From the NCBI GenBank assembly GCA_951217055.1, contig OX578277.1, forward strand, positions 55,757,044-55,821,043: 64,000 bases of DNA, read 5' to 3'. Origin of the DNA: Gerris lacustris. Taxonomy: Eukaryota > Arthropoda > Insecta > Hemiptera > Gerridae. A program made the position numbers and the translations under genes. Position 1 is the first letter of the stretch. The number at the start of each line of letters is the position of its first letter. The notes under the pieces were generated by a model that saw only the letters and a list, made by a program, of their open reading frames with translations, made no database searches and was not told the origin of the DNA. Shown here in pieces: positions 1-11,175 of the stretch.

Positions 1-342
1 CAGTTGTAGAGAAAAAAATCTAGTATCTAGTACAATCTTTAACTCATTTTGGCCATTTTTGGAGATAGCTGATTGTACCCTAATGGCACAGATTTATTTT
101 CATCTGTTTTATCCCATTTTTGTTTATTTATTCTTAGCTTGGTTTTTATGGTTTTATTTTATTTATTGTTAGACTATTATATTGTTATTTTATTTTTTTT
201 AAAATTCAATTTTGTTTTTTACTTTTGGGTTTTAGTTGCCTATAGCGGTTGATTCGTTTTTATTATGTCTCGGTTTTCTTTTGTTTTTATTTTTTATTTT
301 CATTTGACATTAATTAGTGGTCAATTACTGTTTGTTTAGGCA

Positions 343-370
343 CTGAAGATGGCCTTATAGAGGCCGAAAG
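343..370 (+). ncRNA. Hammerhead-ribozyme-like motif (Penelope-type)
   Basis: CTGAAGA, then a GGCC...GGCC stem with loop, then GAAA: the order of hammerhead core and stem II in short ribozymes of Penelope-like elements. The canonical core is CTGATGA; this one has an A at the fifth position. Activity is not implied. The surrounding 1-941 is otherwise AT-rich sequence without a recognised gene. Confidence 0.45.
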
Positions 371-1231
371 CTGCTTTGAATTTTTTAATAAAAATTTTCT
401 TACGTGGAGAGACTTTTCCTTCTACCTTTAATGATGAACTCCACTCACGCTCCATATCCTATATTCTCCACAGTGGTCCAGCCCAGATTAAGTTGGAGAA
501 CTGCGTCTACTTTCTTTCTGTCTTTAAGTCTTTCTCCAATTGGACTTAGCCAACTTCTCTTCTCTTTAAGCCTTCAACAGCTCTATACCTCGAGTCTCCA
601 GTTTTTTAATTAACAAGTATTAGTTTTTTGTTTATTAGGGGTAACGAAACCACTCCAGATATAATCTGATATTAAGGACAGAAGTCTATGAATCGTCGCC
701 AGAAGGTTTATCCGGGATTATGTTGAAAAATATTTTTTTGTTTATTGCAGTAATACATTTATAATAATAGTTGAATGGGAGTTAGTTAAAAGGGTATAGT
801 TGTAGAGTAATGTAGGAAGCTTATGTATAGGAGGCAACCAACACCTCCATTTCACTACCCTAAATGATATTTTTCTAGTATTAAATATTTATTGCAATAA
901 GCTCGCATTAATGATAGAACCCCTCAATGGCCCTAGAATTAAGGAGGGTACAGACTATTCTGACGTTACATGGGCCCACGTCATAATGCGTGTGATATAA
1001 AAAAGTAACACAGGGTTTTGTGAGTCTATGTTCACATTGTTCTGACGTGACGTGGGAACGCGAGATATGATGCTATCTGACGCCACATGCCTTATGACGC
1101 GTGGGAGGGATATCTAAACTTCCAGATATTTCTTCAGTCGTGGGAAGGCATCAGAAGAGTCAGGTGCTATATTTTACTACTCTCTGTACATTTTTTTCAG
1201 ACCGTTTTTAAGTGATTTTTTTTTTTTGAAG

Positions 1232-1360
1232 ATGGAAGAAGACATGTTAATTGAATATGTTCGGGCGAATCCGGTGTTATACGACCCTACACACCCGGAA
1301 TATAGAAATCAAAATTCACGAAAGGAGGCTCCTTCTATAAGCTGTGGCATTAAATTATAA
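1232..1360 (+). pseudogene. Truncated MADF-domain protein of Harbinger element
   Basis: A 42-codon open frame from ATG at 1232: MEEDMLIEYVRANPVLYDPT then HPEYRNQNSRKEA. This is the N-terminal half of a MADF (Myb/SANT-like) domain: leading acid residues, L-I-x-x-V-R-x-x-P-x-L-x-D, then Y-R-N. Harbinger elements carry such a DNA-binding partner gene beside the nuclease. After KEA (about 1330) the frame runs into antisense transposase sequence and stops at 1360. Confidence 0.75.
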
Positions 1361-1599
1361 AACTCCCCGAATTCTTCTTGCTCTGCATTGATTGGATGTA
1401 TCCATTCTCTAGAAGAAGAAATGGCTGCAGTACACAGAGCAGCCATTTCTTCTTCTTCTTCATCCAGCATGTCAAAAACATGGAGAACATTCATGGTAGA
1501 AGACTCAAAACCAACTGAAGGGAGAAACAACAAGTGCGAAGTGTGTTCTTTCGTGTGTCTGACGTCAGAACAATGTGAACACCGCCTCATGTCTGACAT
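1309..1599 (-). pseudogene. N-terminus of Harbinger DDE transposase
   Basis: A 96-codon minus-strand frame. The stretch REWIHPINAEQEEFGEFYNL matches the hallmark W-V-H-P-I-x-x-x-R-E-x-F-G-E-F start of HARBI1/PIF nucleases and is preceded by an acidic linker (DEEEEE). The frame is cut off at the junction near 1330, before any catalytic aspartate. It is non-functional as a nuclease. Confidence 0.75.
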
Positions 1600-2248
1600 G
1601 GTCCCATGTTATCTGACGTGACGTGGGAACACGTCACGTCAGAGTAATCTGTACTTAGCTTAAAACCAATCTTGATCTACAGGAGCAAGACTTAAAGATA
1701 CAAGATATTTCTGACATTCATGATTTTTTTTTTTTTTTCAAAACAAAAAAAATTACATTGATCATGTAGACATACGTGTGACAGATTATGTTGACAGTGG
1801 TTAAATGTCCTATGTTCACTAAAGATCTTCACTAAGATTAAATTTATCAAATAAGTATTAACTCTAATTATTTATATACAACCTGCCAGTAACTTCCTCT
1901 CTCTAATACTTAAAAAAAAATATATATATATCAATATCTTTTAAATAAGTATCAGAAATAATAATATTGCTCTGGCAATGTCAGATTAAACTATAGAACA
2001 TACAGGTCTGATAAGCATCACTTCACAAGTGATGTTCCTTTGTTCAAAAGTTATTTAGAAAAAGGAATATATTGTCTCTTCTTGTGGTGCATAGAAGTGA
2101 TAATACCCCTTATTCTAAAAGGAATATTATCTCCATAGTGTACAGAAGTGTTAATATTCATGAGCCCAATATAGATATCTGGAGTTTTACCCAAAGTCAC
2201 TCTGGGAAGAAAACGAATTAAAAAAAAGTTCAAATGAACTAAAAGGTA

Positions 2249-3048
2249 CAGTAGAGTCTCGCTTATCCGGACACCGCTAGTCCGGACATCCGTATAATCC
2301 GGACGGGCCAAAAACTATGTACAAATTGGAACCAGGGCCTGTTCTGATTTATGAATTGTTAAGATTATCAGGGTTTCTGCTTTTATTGTCTATTATTATT
2401 TTAAAAATGTTTCCTAGTTAGTTTACAGGGGTATATTCCAACATTCCGACACGAGGAATACCCGGTATTTTTGTTAAAATAAACAGATTAGGAATAATTA
2501 GGAATAAGTAAGAACATTGATAAATCTGTTTCGGTTCCATAGAAATGTAAGGTGGAAGATATAAAGGTAGTGTATTCCAGGAAATGCAATTATATGTGAC
2601 TGAGATGTGGAGAGGGTTTTAAGAAACATGTAGCGGCGGCTCAACGCAGTTCCATGTAATTTCGCCAAGCCAACAATGTCTATAATGTCTCAACTTTTTG
2701 TGAAATGATTACCGCTCCTCGAATTTCATATCGGAACTCAGCCTGTTTCTCAGGAAGTCCCTTCTATACCTGCACCTGCTTAATAGATTGTCATTTTATT
2801 TTAATTCATTTGATATTCGGACTGGTGACAGAACAGCCCTTAACTTAAATAGTGTTATACCTACGTTGTACAAGCATGCTTTGGAGACTAATAGAAGTAA
2901 TGTTTACGATAAAAACCTCGATTTTAATAGTTTTACCCTACTAAAGCTTGTTTTACAGACATTTTAAAACTGATACCGTTTAATCCGGACTTTCGGTAAT
3001 CCGGACTGGGTCCGGTCCCGTCAAACCCGGATTAGCGAGACTCTACTG
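2249..3048. mobile_element. pogo-like (Tc1/mariner) non-autonomous element
   Basis: Terminal inverted repeats start CAGTAGAGTCTCGCTTATCC at the left and end with the matching complement at 3048, flanked by TA at 2247-2248 and 3049-3050. TCCGGAC units recur just inside both ends. No transposase frame is visible in the 800 bp. Confidence 0.85.
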
Positions 3049-3811
3049 TAACTGGATCAATGGGAGTAAGTCAATCTGAGTGGCCAATTTATTGAAGATC
3101 TTAACAATTAGGTAAAACTTAAGATAAGAGTAAGAGTATGCAGATATCATAACTTTCACTGATTTCTATCATTTAAATTAAATAATATTGGGTAATCTAA
3201 CACTAGATGGTGTAGTGAAAGGAAAGCTCAGCTAAAACTTTTACAATAAGCTAGCTCAATATTGGGTAAATCTGCACCATTTGGCCCACCAATTTCTAAT
3301 TGAGGCATTCAAAACCAGAATGGGCCATTCCTCTAGAGTCCTGACCTGAGATACTTTTGCAGGCCAAGACACATGGCCCGTTCTGGTTGTAGATTTACAA
3401 CTCTTGCAGCTGGAACTAACCCAACACAGGCTATCTGTTGAGAAACGAGATAACTTAATATAGACCACTATGGCACTCAAATATAAGCTAAAATGAAGTG
3501 TAAGGACCACTCAGCCTGTTTTGTGGGTTGGCCTATTCCGGTTTTGAACACCTCAATTGTCCAATTTAGTTGGAATTTTTTTTAAACTGTTCCTTTTTAC
3601 ATATTAAAAACGATTCCGGTTGTACCATCTCGGTAAATTCAATAGTTTTCTTTTTAAAAAATACGTAAAAGTGTCATTTTCTTAGGGACATGATGAAAGG
3701 TTACGCTGAAAAGTACAAATCTTAACCTAAACTAACCATAACATTCCCTATTTTTCTTAAGAAGTGACATTTTACGTATTTTTTTGGCTACAGGGAAAAT
3801 GATAATTTAAG

Positions 3812-4369
3812 CGAATTTTGTACTTTGATTTGACCTCTACCTGGTCTATATGCAGCAGGGTTGTTTTTTCTCTCAGAAAATGAGCGAGCACCGCGAAGGG
3901 GAGTGCAGCGGCCGTTGAAAATACGTTGATTCTGTAAACAGCACTGTACAATTCACTTTTATGTATTTTTTTTTTTTTTTTAACTTTTGAATTTACAACC
4001 GAAATCGTTTTTACAATATAAAAAAGGAACAGTTCAAAAAAAAAATTGCAAGTAAATAGAATAATTAAAAATTGGTGGGCCAAATAGTACAGATTTACCA
4101 GTTTTTATGACCTTTTGCAAGGTAAAATTTACATGTCAACTGGACTAAATATTAAGAATCCGGTAAAGTCACATCCGGTCAATATTTGTTTTCATATTGG
4201 GTAAAAGTGAATTAATTGTACGGTGCTGTTTAAAGAATCGAAGTACAAAATTAATTTTTTTGCCCAAGAAATTTCAACGGCCGCACCGAACCGCTTCGCG
4301 GTGCTCTGAAGAAAAACAACCCTGCTGCATATAGACCAGGTAGAGGTCCAAATCGAAGTACAAAATTCG
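3812..4369. repeat. Inverted repeat pair, plus third copy at 5866-5990
   Basis: The left arm (3812-3960) and right arm (4203-4369) are reverse complements with moderate divergence. They share a CTGCTGCATATAGACCAGG block and a GTGAATT...GTACGGTGCTGTTT end. Flanking segments at 3265-3300, 3560-3620 and 3985-4105 are also related. A partial third copy lies at 5866-5990. No coding capacity was recognised. Confidence 0.7.
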
Positions 4370-6364
4370 ATGGCACCGTACAATTCACTTTAGCCTCATA
4401 TTGTTTTCAGTTAACAATTGTTGTTCAGTGTACAATCGATAGTACCGATTTGCGATATCTATTTAGTAGGGGCACCGTACACTGTAGTTCTACCTTAAAA
4501 AATATTGTTTACCTCCCAGATTGTTCGGATTTTCAAGTAAAGAAGCCGAAATCATTTTAGTTAATTCACAATTGATTTCGGTGTCTACTTCATGAAGCGC
4601 CGTTACGTATGTGTTCATCAAGTTCAGTTCAACATTCCTTGTTGATGTAAATACATTTCTCTTATCTTTTCCAACTTTTATAGAGGCTTGAATGGAGTTC
4701 ATTGCTTCAGGACTTAATACAACCATTTAATCTCAAGCGTTATTAATTAAACGTGGAATTTAAAACATAACAAACAAATTAAATCTGAATAATTTAAACA
4801 AATCCGAAATGAATCAACAATCAACATCAACACTATCACTAAATCATATGATTTCGTAAATTACGCCAAAATAACAGAGCCGTTCTCAAATAAATCGCAA
4901 CAGATGTACTGATGATCAAATCTTTAAATAGTTTAAATTTACATTTTGTCTTAATGAAATGGCTATTTTCGGAGAAAAATCATAAATAAATTCTTTATTT
5001 ACATTCAATAATTTGTATTTTTATAAACTTTAAATTAAAATCTAAATAAACAATTAATGATTTCCTACTATTATTGGAAATACTTTTTTTCTTTATTTCG
5101 AACGCACATTTGTTTTAATAAAGCTTTTATTGATTGATCTACTAATGAAATCGATGATATCATGGTGAATTTGTTAAAGGGAGTATAAATATCAAATATT
5201 TAGAGTAGCAGCAACTAGCAACCTATTATAGGTAATAAATAATGATATAGATTTTTTTTGGGAAGGGGGGGGGGTGTTTACCGAGATCCCCACATATTTG
5301 GGGGAGAAAATGTTTACAGCAATTTATTTACTGGGGGGGGGAGGAGTTTCGATGCCACTGGGTCGACAAGCAAAAGAAACATTAGACTTTAAGATTTAAG
5401 AAACAAAATTATAAGTTAATATACAATAAGCAAATTTTGATGACGACAAGCAAAATTAAAAAAAAAAAAATGGCTCCATTTCTGAGATCGATAAAAGCGT
5501 GTAATATTTTATGCTCGTGCTGACGACGACGTGTGAAGACTCATACTATGTTATATGAAAGTTGTATCGTACTTAGTAGAACCAGAGATAACCTGGAGGA
5601 GACGAGATAGAAATGTGAGTCGATATTTGGAGTTGGCAGCTGAGGCTAAGGCCTATAAGACTAATGGTAGAGGTATAGCCTAAGGCAGGAGAGTAGAACA
5701 GGGACAAGGTTCCAACAGAGCTCTACCTGGTCTAAAGGTACTGAAATCTTTGCTCTTTTTAGGCTCCGGTAGCTCATTGCTATTGCAATTGTCTGATGAC
5801 TCCGGCAAGGGGCCCCGTAGTCAGTATTGTCTCAGCATCGCCATATAAATGGATAGCTGCATATGGATAAAAGTGAATTGTACGGTACTGTTTACAGAAT
5901 CGAAGTATAACATTAATTTTTTTGCCCTAACTTTACAACTCTACTCCTTCTTTCTACATCCTTCGCTTCGCAGTAACACTGTTTTTCATTGTTTAGGGCT
6001 CTCAATCAGGCATATAGAGATCAGATTGATGTTTGAATAAAATTCAAAAGTTATCCGGATCTCATTATGATTAATTCAAAGGTGTATGTTTAACCTCTCT
6101 ATAACCTACCTTTTCCTATGGACTGTCATTTTTAAATCAATTTGACCAAATCAATAGGTACTTTAAAAATTTGACTTTGTAGTTTGTCAGCAGGAATATT
6201 ACTTTAGTAGTTGGAGTGAGGTTCTAGCACTTGACTAGTAGGACGAACCACTTGTTTGAAGCTAGTAATTAGGCCTTATTTTACAAGCCCTGAGGTAGAG
6301 TTCCAGCCACTTCACACATCATACCTCTGCAGAATGTACTGCCGAAGCGAGTATGGTGTGATCA

Positions 6365-6500
6365 TTATTGAATATATACAGAGTAATGAGGAGGGATCGA
6401 ACCCACGATCTCATGCCGCCCTTAATTCATTGATGGCCAAGCAGTCGCGCTGTAATTTAATTCACATGGCCAAGCTGGCTCACTATAATATAATACTTTA
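6365..6500 (-). repeat. tRNA-derived SINE fragment
   Basis: On the minus strand GGGTTCGATCCC (near 6391-6405) is a good polymerase III B box. A TGGCC-rich segment upstream is an A-box-like region. There is no complete cloverleaf, so it is not called as a tRNA gene. Confidence 0.5.
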
Positions 6501-7437
6501 TAATAATAATCCCTCAAAATTAAAAAAACAAAAACAAGTTAAACATATATTTTATAGCTTTATTCCTAGATTTTTAAGTTAAAATTGTTTAACCCTCTTT
6601 ATATCAAGATTTTCATCCATCATAAAAAATCCATAACCAAATAGCCTCAAATAGAAACCAACTTTTAACCTAACTTTTCTAGGTTCAGAAATTTTGGGGT
6701 TAGGCTATTTCTCCACAAGCAACTTAAATGTAAGAATAAGTTAAGTACAAATTAAAATAATATCATTTTTGTAACTAACTCAAGAAATACAGTATTAGAT
6801 GAGTGTAATAAGTACACATAATTATAATAGAGGTTGTCCTATGGTGTCTCTGAGGAAAACAGAGAGGGATTGCTATGTTACCAAATCTTTTATTGTTTAC
6901 TTTAGTAACCTAAAATAAATCAGAGCGACAAAACCCTACTATAGTTTTTACATTTTTTAAGTAAAATATGTTTATTTCTGTTTTTCAATTAAAATGATCT
7001 TTACATTCAGAAATGTATAATAATTATGATCTATACTTTTTATTCAAAAGCAACTATTCTTTATTAACTATAATGAAGTTAATTTAAGAAGAGACAATAT
7101 TATAATGTATAAAAATAAAATTAGGTAAAAATAAGTACACAATAAAAACTTACCATCATCTAAGAAGTAAATTTAAAGAGCTGTAGTTATAAACTAAAAC
7201 TGCAATTAGATTCAAGAATGACAAAAAAAAGTAGTGCCAACATTTAAAATTATTAATATCTTCTTACAGTTCCAAAATACAATTATGGGGATATCTTTGT
7301 ATAGAAATTTTTACAAAACATGAGTTTTGGGGGAAGGGGCTCCCAATTTTTGGAGAACATGGTGGTCATGTCACAAATCTGAATGTTGTTTTTGAGGGTT
7401 AGCAAAGGGTTGCTATACTTTTTTATTTATTCATTTA

Positions 7438-7991
7438 AGGCCCGTTTACACGGTGATAGTTCTTCCACGATAGAACTATCATGTCAGTCTACGTCATACA
7501 ACTATCGCCGAGGTGTGCAGTTTACACGGTGAGAGTTAAAATACGTCAAAACTTGTTGTCGTGCACTCAATGTTACATCTATATAATACATTTTTGACTA
7601 GAATTCGGAAATAAAGCATTAAATATATTATAATGTTAAATTATAATACACACACAGCCAAAAGAATATATTCATATTGTCGAAAAAAACAAAATCTGAT
7701 ATCTTATGTGAGCAATCTATCATATTTGGTGCCTTTAAATCTGTTATCTGTTGATAAAAAAGTATAAGCCAATCAGCGTCTAGTATCAAGCGTGGTAGTT
7801 CTTATATCATCCGCGTGAGTACTCTGACTGCTGTGATAGAACACTCAACTATCTCGTCAGACGAGATAGTGTGATGGCAGATAGTTCTATCGCGACAAAA
7901 TCTATCACGTAGTCTACACGGTGATAGTCGATGCGGTAGTTGCTGTCGTGACCGCAACTATCGCGCCAACTATCACCGTGTAAACGGGCCT
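7438..7991. mobile_element. Harbinger-type MITE
   Basis: TTA at 7435-7437 and 7992-7994. Inverted ends read AGGCCCGTTTACACGGTGAT at the left and the complement at the right. Multiple internal ACTATC/GATAGT repeats near both ends. The 554 bp have no coding frame. Confidence 0.85.
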
Positions 7992-8500
7992 TTAAACAGT
8001 AAAGTATTCATTCATATTTAATGCCTTACACCTCAACATTGGGCTGTGTTGTGAAGGGGAGGGGCGCATGCACTCCGAGCAATGAATTCGCTGAGCAGCG
8101 GCTGCCTTCCAGGAGTTGACAAGAGAAGCAAGTATAGGGCAGAAGCAGAAGACCCCTAGTATGTTTTAATAAATAAAACAAGAAACTTTCACATCTTTCA
8201 AAAATATAAATATTTCTGAAAATTAGAGTAAGAAAAATTCTTCATTCACCACTAACATGTACATAACCACTGTTCAAGATTTTAGGTATAAACCAGATTT
8301 TAAGATAAATGAGGTTTTGGAGTACAGCCAATTTTAATCATGTTGATTATTTTACACACTAATCTATCCATTCTTTTCTCAGTCATAAACTGGCTGGCTT
8401 TTATTTAAAGGAAGATAAAAATTGTGTTGAATTGCATATTTAGTGCGTAGGCTTCCGCAGCTAGACTCGTAATAAACAGTTTGGTTTTCCTGTGAAATCC

Positions 8501-8532
8501 GACGTTTCGTTTCCACTACTGGAAGCATCTTA
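8501..8532 (-). ncRNA. Hammerhead-like motif
   Basis: Minus strand: CTTAAGA, stem GCTTCCAGTAGTGGAAAC, then GAAACGTC. The core differs from consensus at two positions. Confidence 0.4.
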
Positions 8533-8767
8533 AGGGGTTTGGTGCATCGTGATGTTGACTCGAAGCAAACACAAGATATACAGTTGACTGGAGAGAAGAA
8601 CGGTATATTTACACTGATTTCCTAGACCGTAGATTGTACCTGGATTTTCCAGGAGTTCCTTTACTCAGGGTATTCCTTTGTCAGGATGATGCAATCACGC
8701 CGTTCTTCTCTCCAGTTGTTTGTATATCTTGTATTTGCTTCGAGTCAACATCACAATGCACCACACC

Positions 8768-8804
8768 CTTGAAGATGCTTCCAGTAGTGGAAACGAAACG
8801 TCGG
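8768..8804 (+). ncRNA. Hammerhead-like motif
   Basis: CTTGAAGA, stem GCTTCCAGTAGTGGAAAC, then GAAACGTCGG; mirror copy of the motif at 8501-8532. Confidence 0.45.
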
Positions 8805-9118
8805 ATTTCAACCCCTTTGGGACACGGATTTCACCAGAAAACCAAGCGTTTATTACGAGTTGCATATTGTTGCCTAAGTCATCAAAACTCGTATTTCACT
8901 TTTCTACATGTTTGAAATTTAAAGAGATAAGTAAACAAGTTTGATATAGTTATTTGACATTTAATTATTTATTTTAAAAAAAAATAAACATTAAAAAAGG
9001 AATACAAAAAATTAAAGAACATTAAATTTACACACATTATAATACAGTTAAACAAAATAAAACGTTATGTTGTTATGAGACATTAAAAATTATGATTACT
9101 TTTTACTGCCATTTCTCG

Positions 9119-9307
9119 TCAACTAAGGAGTCTCCATAAAAAATCTTCTTTATTTTCTTCCACGGTAAAATTTGTGATTAAGTTGTCGAAATAATCTTTA
9201 GACTCCTGTTTAAGAATAAATTGTTTTAAATGTTGCAAATTGTTGAATTTTGCTTGTGATATTTGCAGAGGACCATTATACAAATTCCTCAGGGTGTTCT
9301 TTTTGGT
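9119..9307 (-). pseudogene. C-terminal fragment of a transposon-type ORF
   Basis: An uninterrupted 62-codon frame ends at TGA 9121-9119: TKKNTLRNLYNGPLQISQAK, FNNLQHLKQFILKQESKDYF, then DNLITNFTVEENKEDFLWRL and LS. It has no start codon and follows a stop upstream; another frame nearby (FGDHRREVKIKEQ) suggests a frameshift. The P-L-x-I-S...L-x-x-L-x-x-F-I layout resembles tails of insect transposon proteins, but I cannot name the family. Confidence 0.4.
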
Positions 9308-10310
9308 CTACTTGCTCCTTTATTTTTACTTCTCTTCTGTGGTCCCCAAATCACATTTTTTTGGTTATAAAACCATTAAACTGTTGATTCTGAATTTATT
9401 TTGAAGCACCAAATAGGCCTTGTAAGAAAAGGGCATTTTGATTTGTATAGTAGCTCTAAGAAGCGTGTTCATAGTAGGGGAACATAGTAGTGCACTAGTG
9501 GACTCTCATCTTTTTTCCCCTGTACTATTTGGACCCTCATCTTTCTTCCCAGGTACACCATATTTTTAAACACACATTTGGGTAGGTTTTAATAGTTTAT
9601 TTTTTTTTAAAATGAGGTTTGTAGTACTGTTAGTACACGCCTTGAGCTACAAGATGGTGTTGCTAACTCAATTTCTACAAAAATGTGACTCTCATCCTTT
9701 TTCCCGTGTACCCTTCAAGTGTGATTTTTTTTTTTATAAAACCAGTTGAAAAATGGTCTTAAAGTTTGATTTATTTAGTTAGAAAGAAAACCATAAAGAA
9801 GCCTACACGCTAAGTACACTAATCAGATGTGACATCATGTCTAAGCAATAAACGGAGGCAACTGCGCAGTTTAGACCAGGTTTTATGCAGTGTATTTGCC
9901 AGCAGAAGACTTGTCTTTTGCCAAGATAAACTACACAGTTCCCTTCAGTAATCATATAGGTCACACAGTCTTCTTGTTGCTATCTCCAGCCACCTTTTGT
10001 GTGCCACGCCAAAACTGAGAGGCACACCTAAGCCTATACACATTCAGTTCAGATAACTGCACAGATCCATGTACATATTTTATAGACAGATAACTGCACT
10101 GTTAAACTGAAGGTTGATTGTGAAAAATCATAACATATAGGAGGTACGAGGGTTTGGCAGTTATTCAACGATGTCAAATGAAAGCCCCTGAAATATACAT
10201 TATTATATGATTGTTAAAATAATATGACAGTTGGACCACCCCCCAAAAATACCATTCTACATATCTTTAAGACAATCTTTCATTTGATAGCCAACTCATA
10301 TTTAAAAAAA

Positions 10311-11175
10311 TACGTGTGGTGTTGTGGGACACCCAGTAGGAACGAAGTTCCTTACGCTTTTCATTAAATATAAATGATAAAATCACACTAACAGTAGTAG
10401 TATACAATGCTAACTACTTATACATGGCGGAGTTAGAAGAGACTAAATTAAAAGTAACTAACTATTAGCGGAGTTAAGGCACAATTAACACAAAATAATT
10501 TTTCTTGCAATAAAATGTATTGAATATTGAAAAAATAGTTAATCATGATGAGTTGATAGTTAAAGAGGATGATTGTAGTATTGAGGAAACAGGACTGTTC
10601 CCTCAGACTCCCACGCACTTCACTACACAAAAACTTCTGCTTGCATCAGGTTGAATTTTTACATGCCTGTTTCTATTGCACTTTAGACAATGTGTATTAA
10701 GTTTTATTAAAATCGTTGTGTTCCAACATAAGATATCGGTAAAAACGTTGTTTTCTCTTTTTAAACGTTAAGGTCCTCCCTTAATAAATTTAGCAATCTA
10801 ACACTTCATAGCAGTGTCAGTGTGGTTTTACTAAAATAGATATTGATAAAAGTTGGTTGTCTCATTGAATAAATGAAGTTAGAATTTTTTCCCGTCCTAA
10901 AATTCCAAGTTTACTTTTGAACCATACGTTTATGCGAGTTTTGCACGCAAATGCTTGGGCGGATAACGTTATCCAACGAAATCCTCCTGGGAATTGGTAA
11001 AATGAACATGTGTACCAAATTTCAACTAAATCGGTCCTCTTTTACATAAGTTATCGTCATCGGTCGATTTCATGACAGTTTGTTTTGTGATGGTCGGTTT
11101 TATGACAGTTGTTTTTTTTCGGATTCACTCCTGGGCTCCAGACGCTGTAACGTGCCATAAGGAACTTAGTTTAAA
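10311..11175 (+). repeat. Dispersed repeat family A, copy 1
   Basis: About 860 bp, reverse-complementary to 62216-63064. Shared landmarks: a GTGTGG..GTGGGACACCC start, TTCCTTACGCTTTTCATT, a CAACTCATCATGATTAA segment, an ATGAACATGTGTACCAAATT segment and a GATTCACTCC..GGC...CATAA.GAACTT end. It has no coding frame. The copy in the 62-kb region sits inside a transposase gene, which gives its boundaries. Confidence 0.75.

Larger units (their letters stand above)
942..1659. mobile_element. PIF/Harbinger deletion derivative
   Basis: The ends carry TTA(A) target duplications (939-941 and 1660-1662) and inverted repeats around a TACAGA.TA.TCTGACGT core, with further TGACGTG-type subterminal repeats. 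Inside are the starts of two convergent genes of this superfamily: a MADF-domain protein from the left (1232) and a DDE transposase from the right (1599). They meet near 1330, so about 0.7 kb remains of what is normally a several-kb element. Confidence 0.8.
8460..8880. mobile_element. Inverted pair of Penelope-type element ends
   Basis: The left arm (about 8460-8610) and right arm (about 8697-8875) are imperfect reverse complements. Each carries a hammerhead-like core with a GCTTCCAGTAGTGGAAAC stem, a GAAATCCG block and an AAACCAAGCGTTTATTACGA-like outer end. The approximately 90-bp spacer holds no recognised gene. The same family recurs at 53436-53640. Confidence 0.6.

Noticed and set aside
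6391..6405. tRNA gene
   Set aside because: B box present but no acceptor stem pairing or proper cloverleaf; better explained as a SINE.
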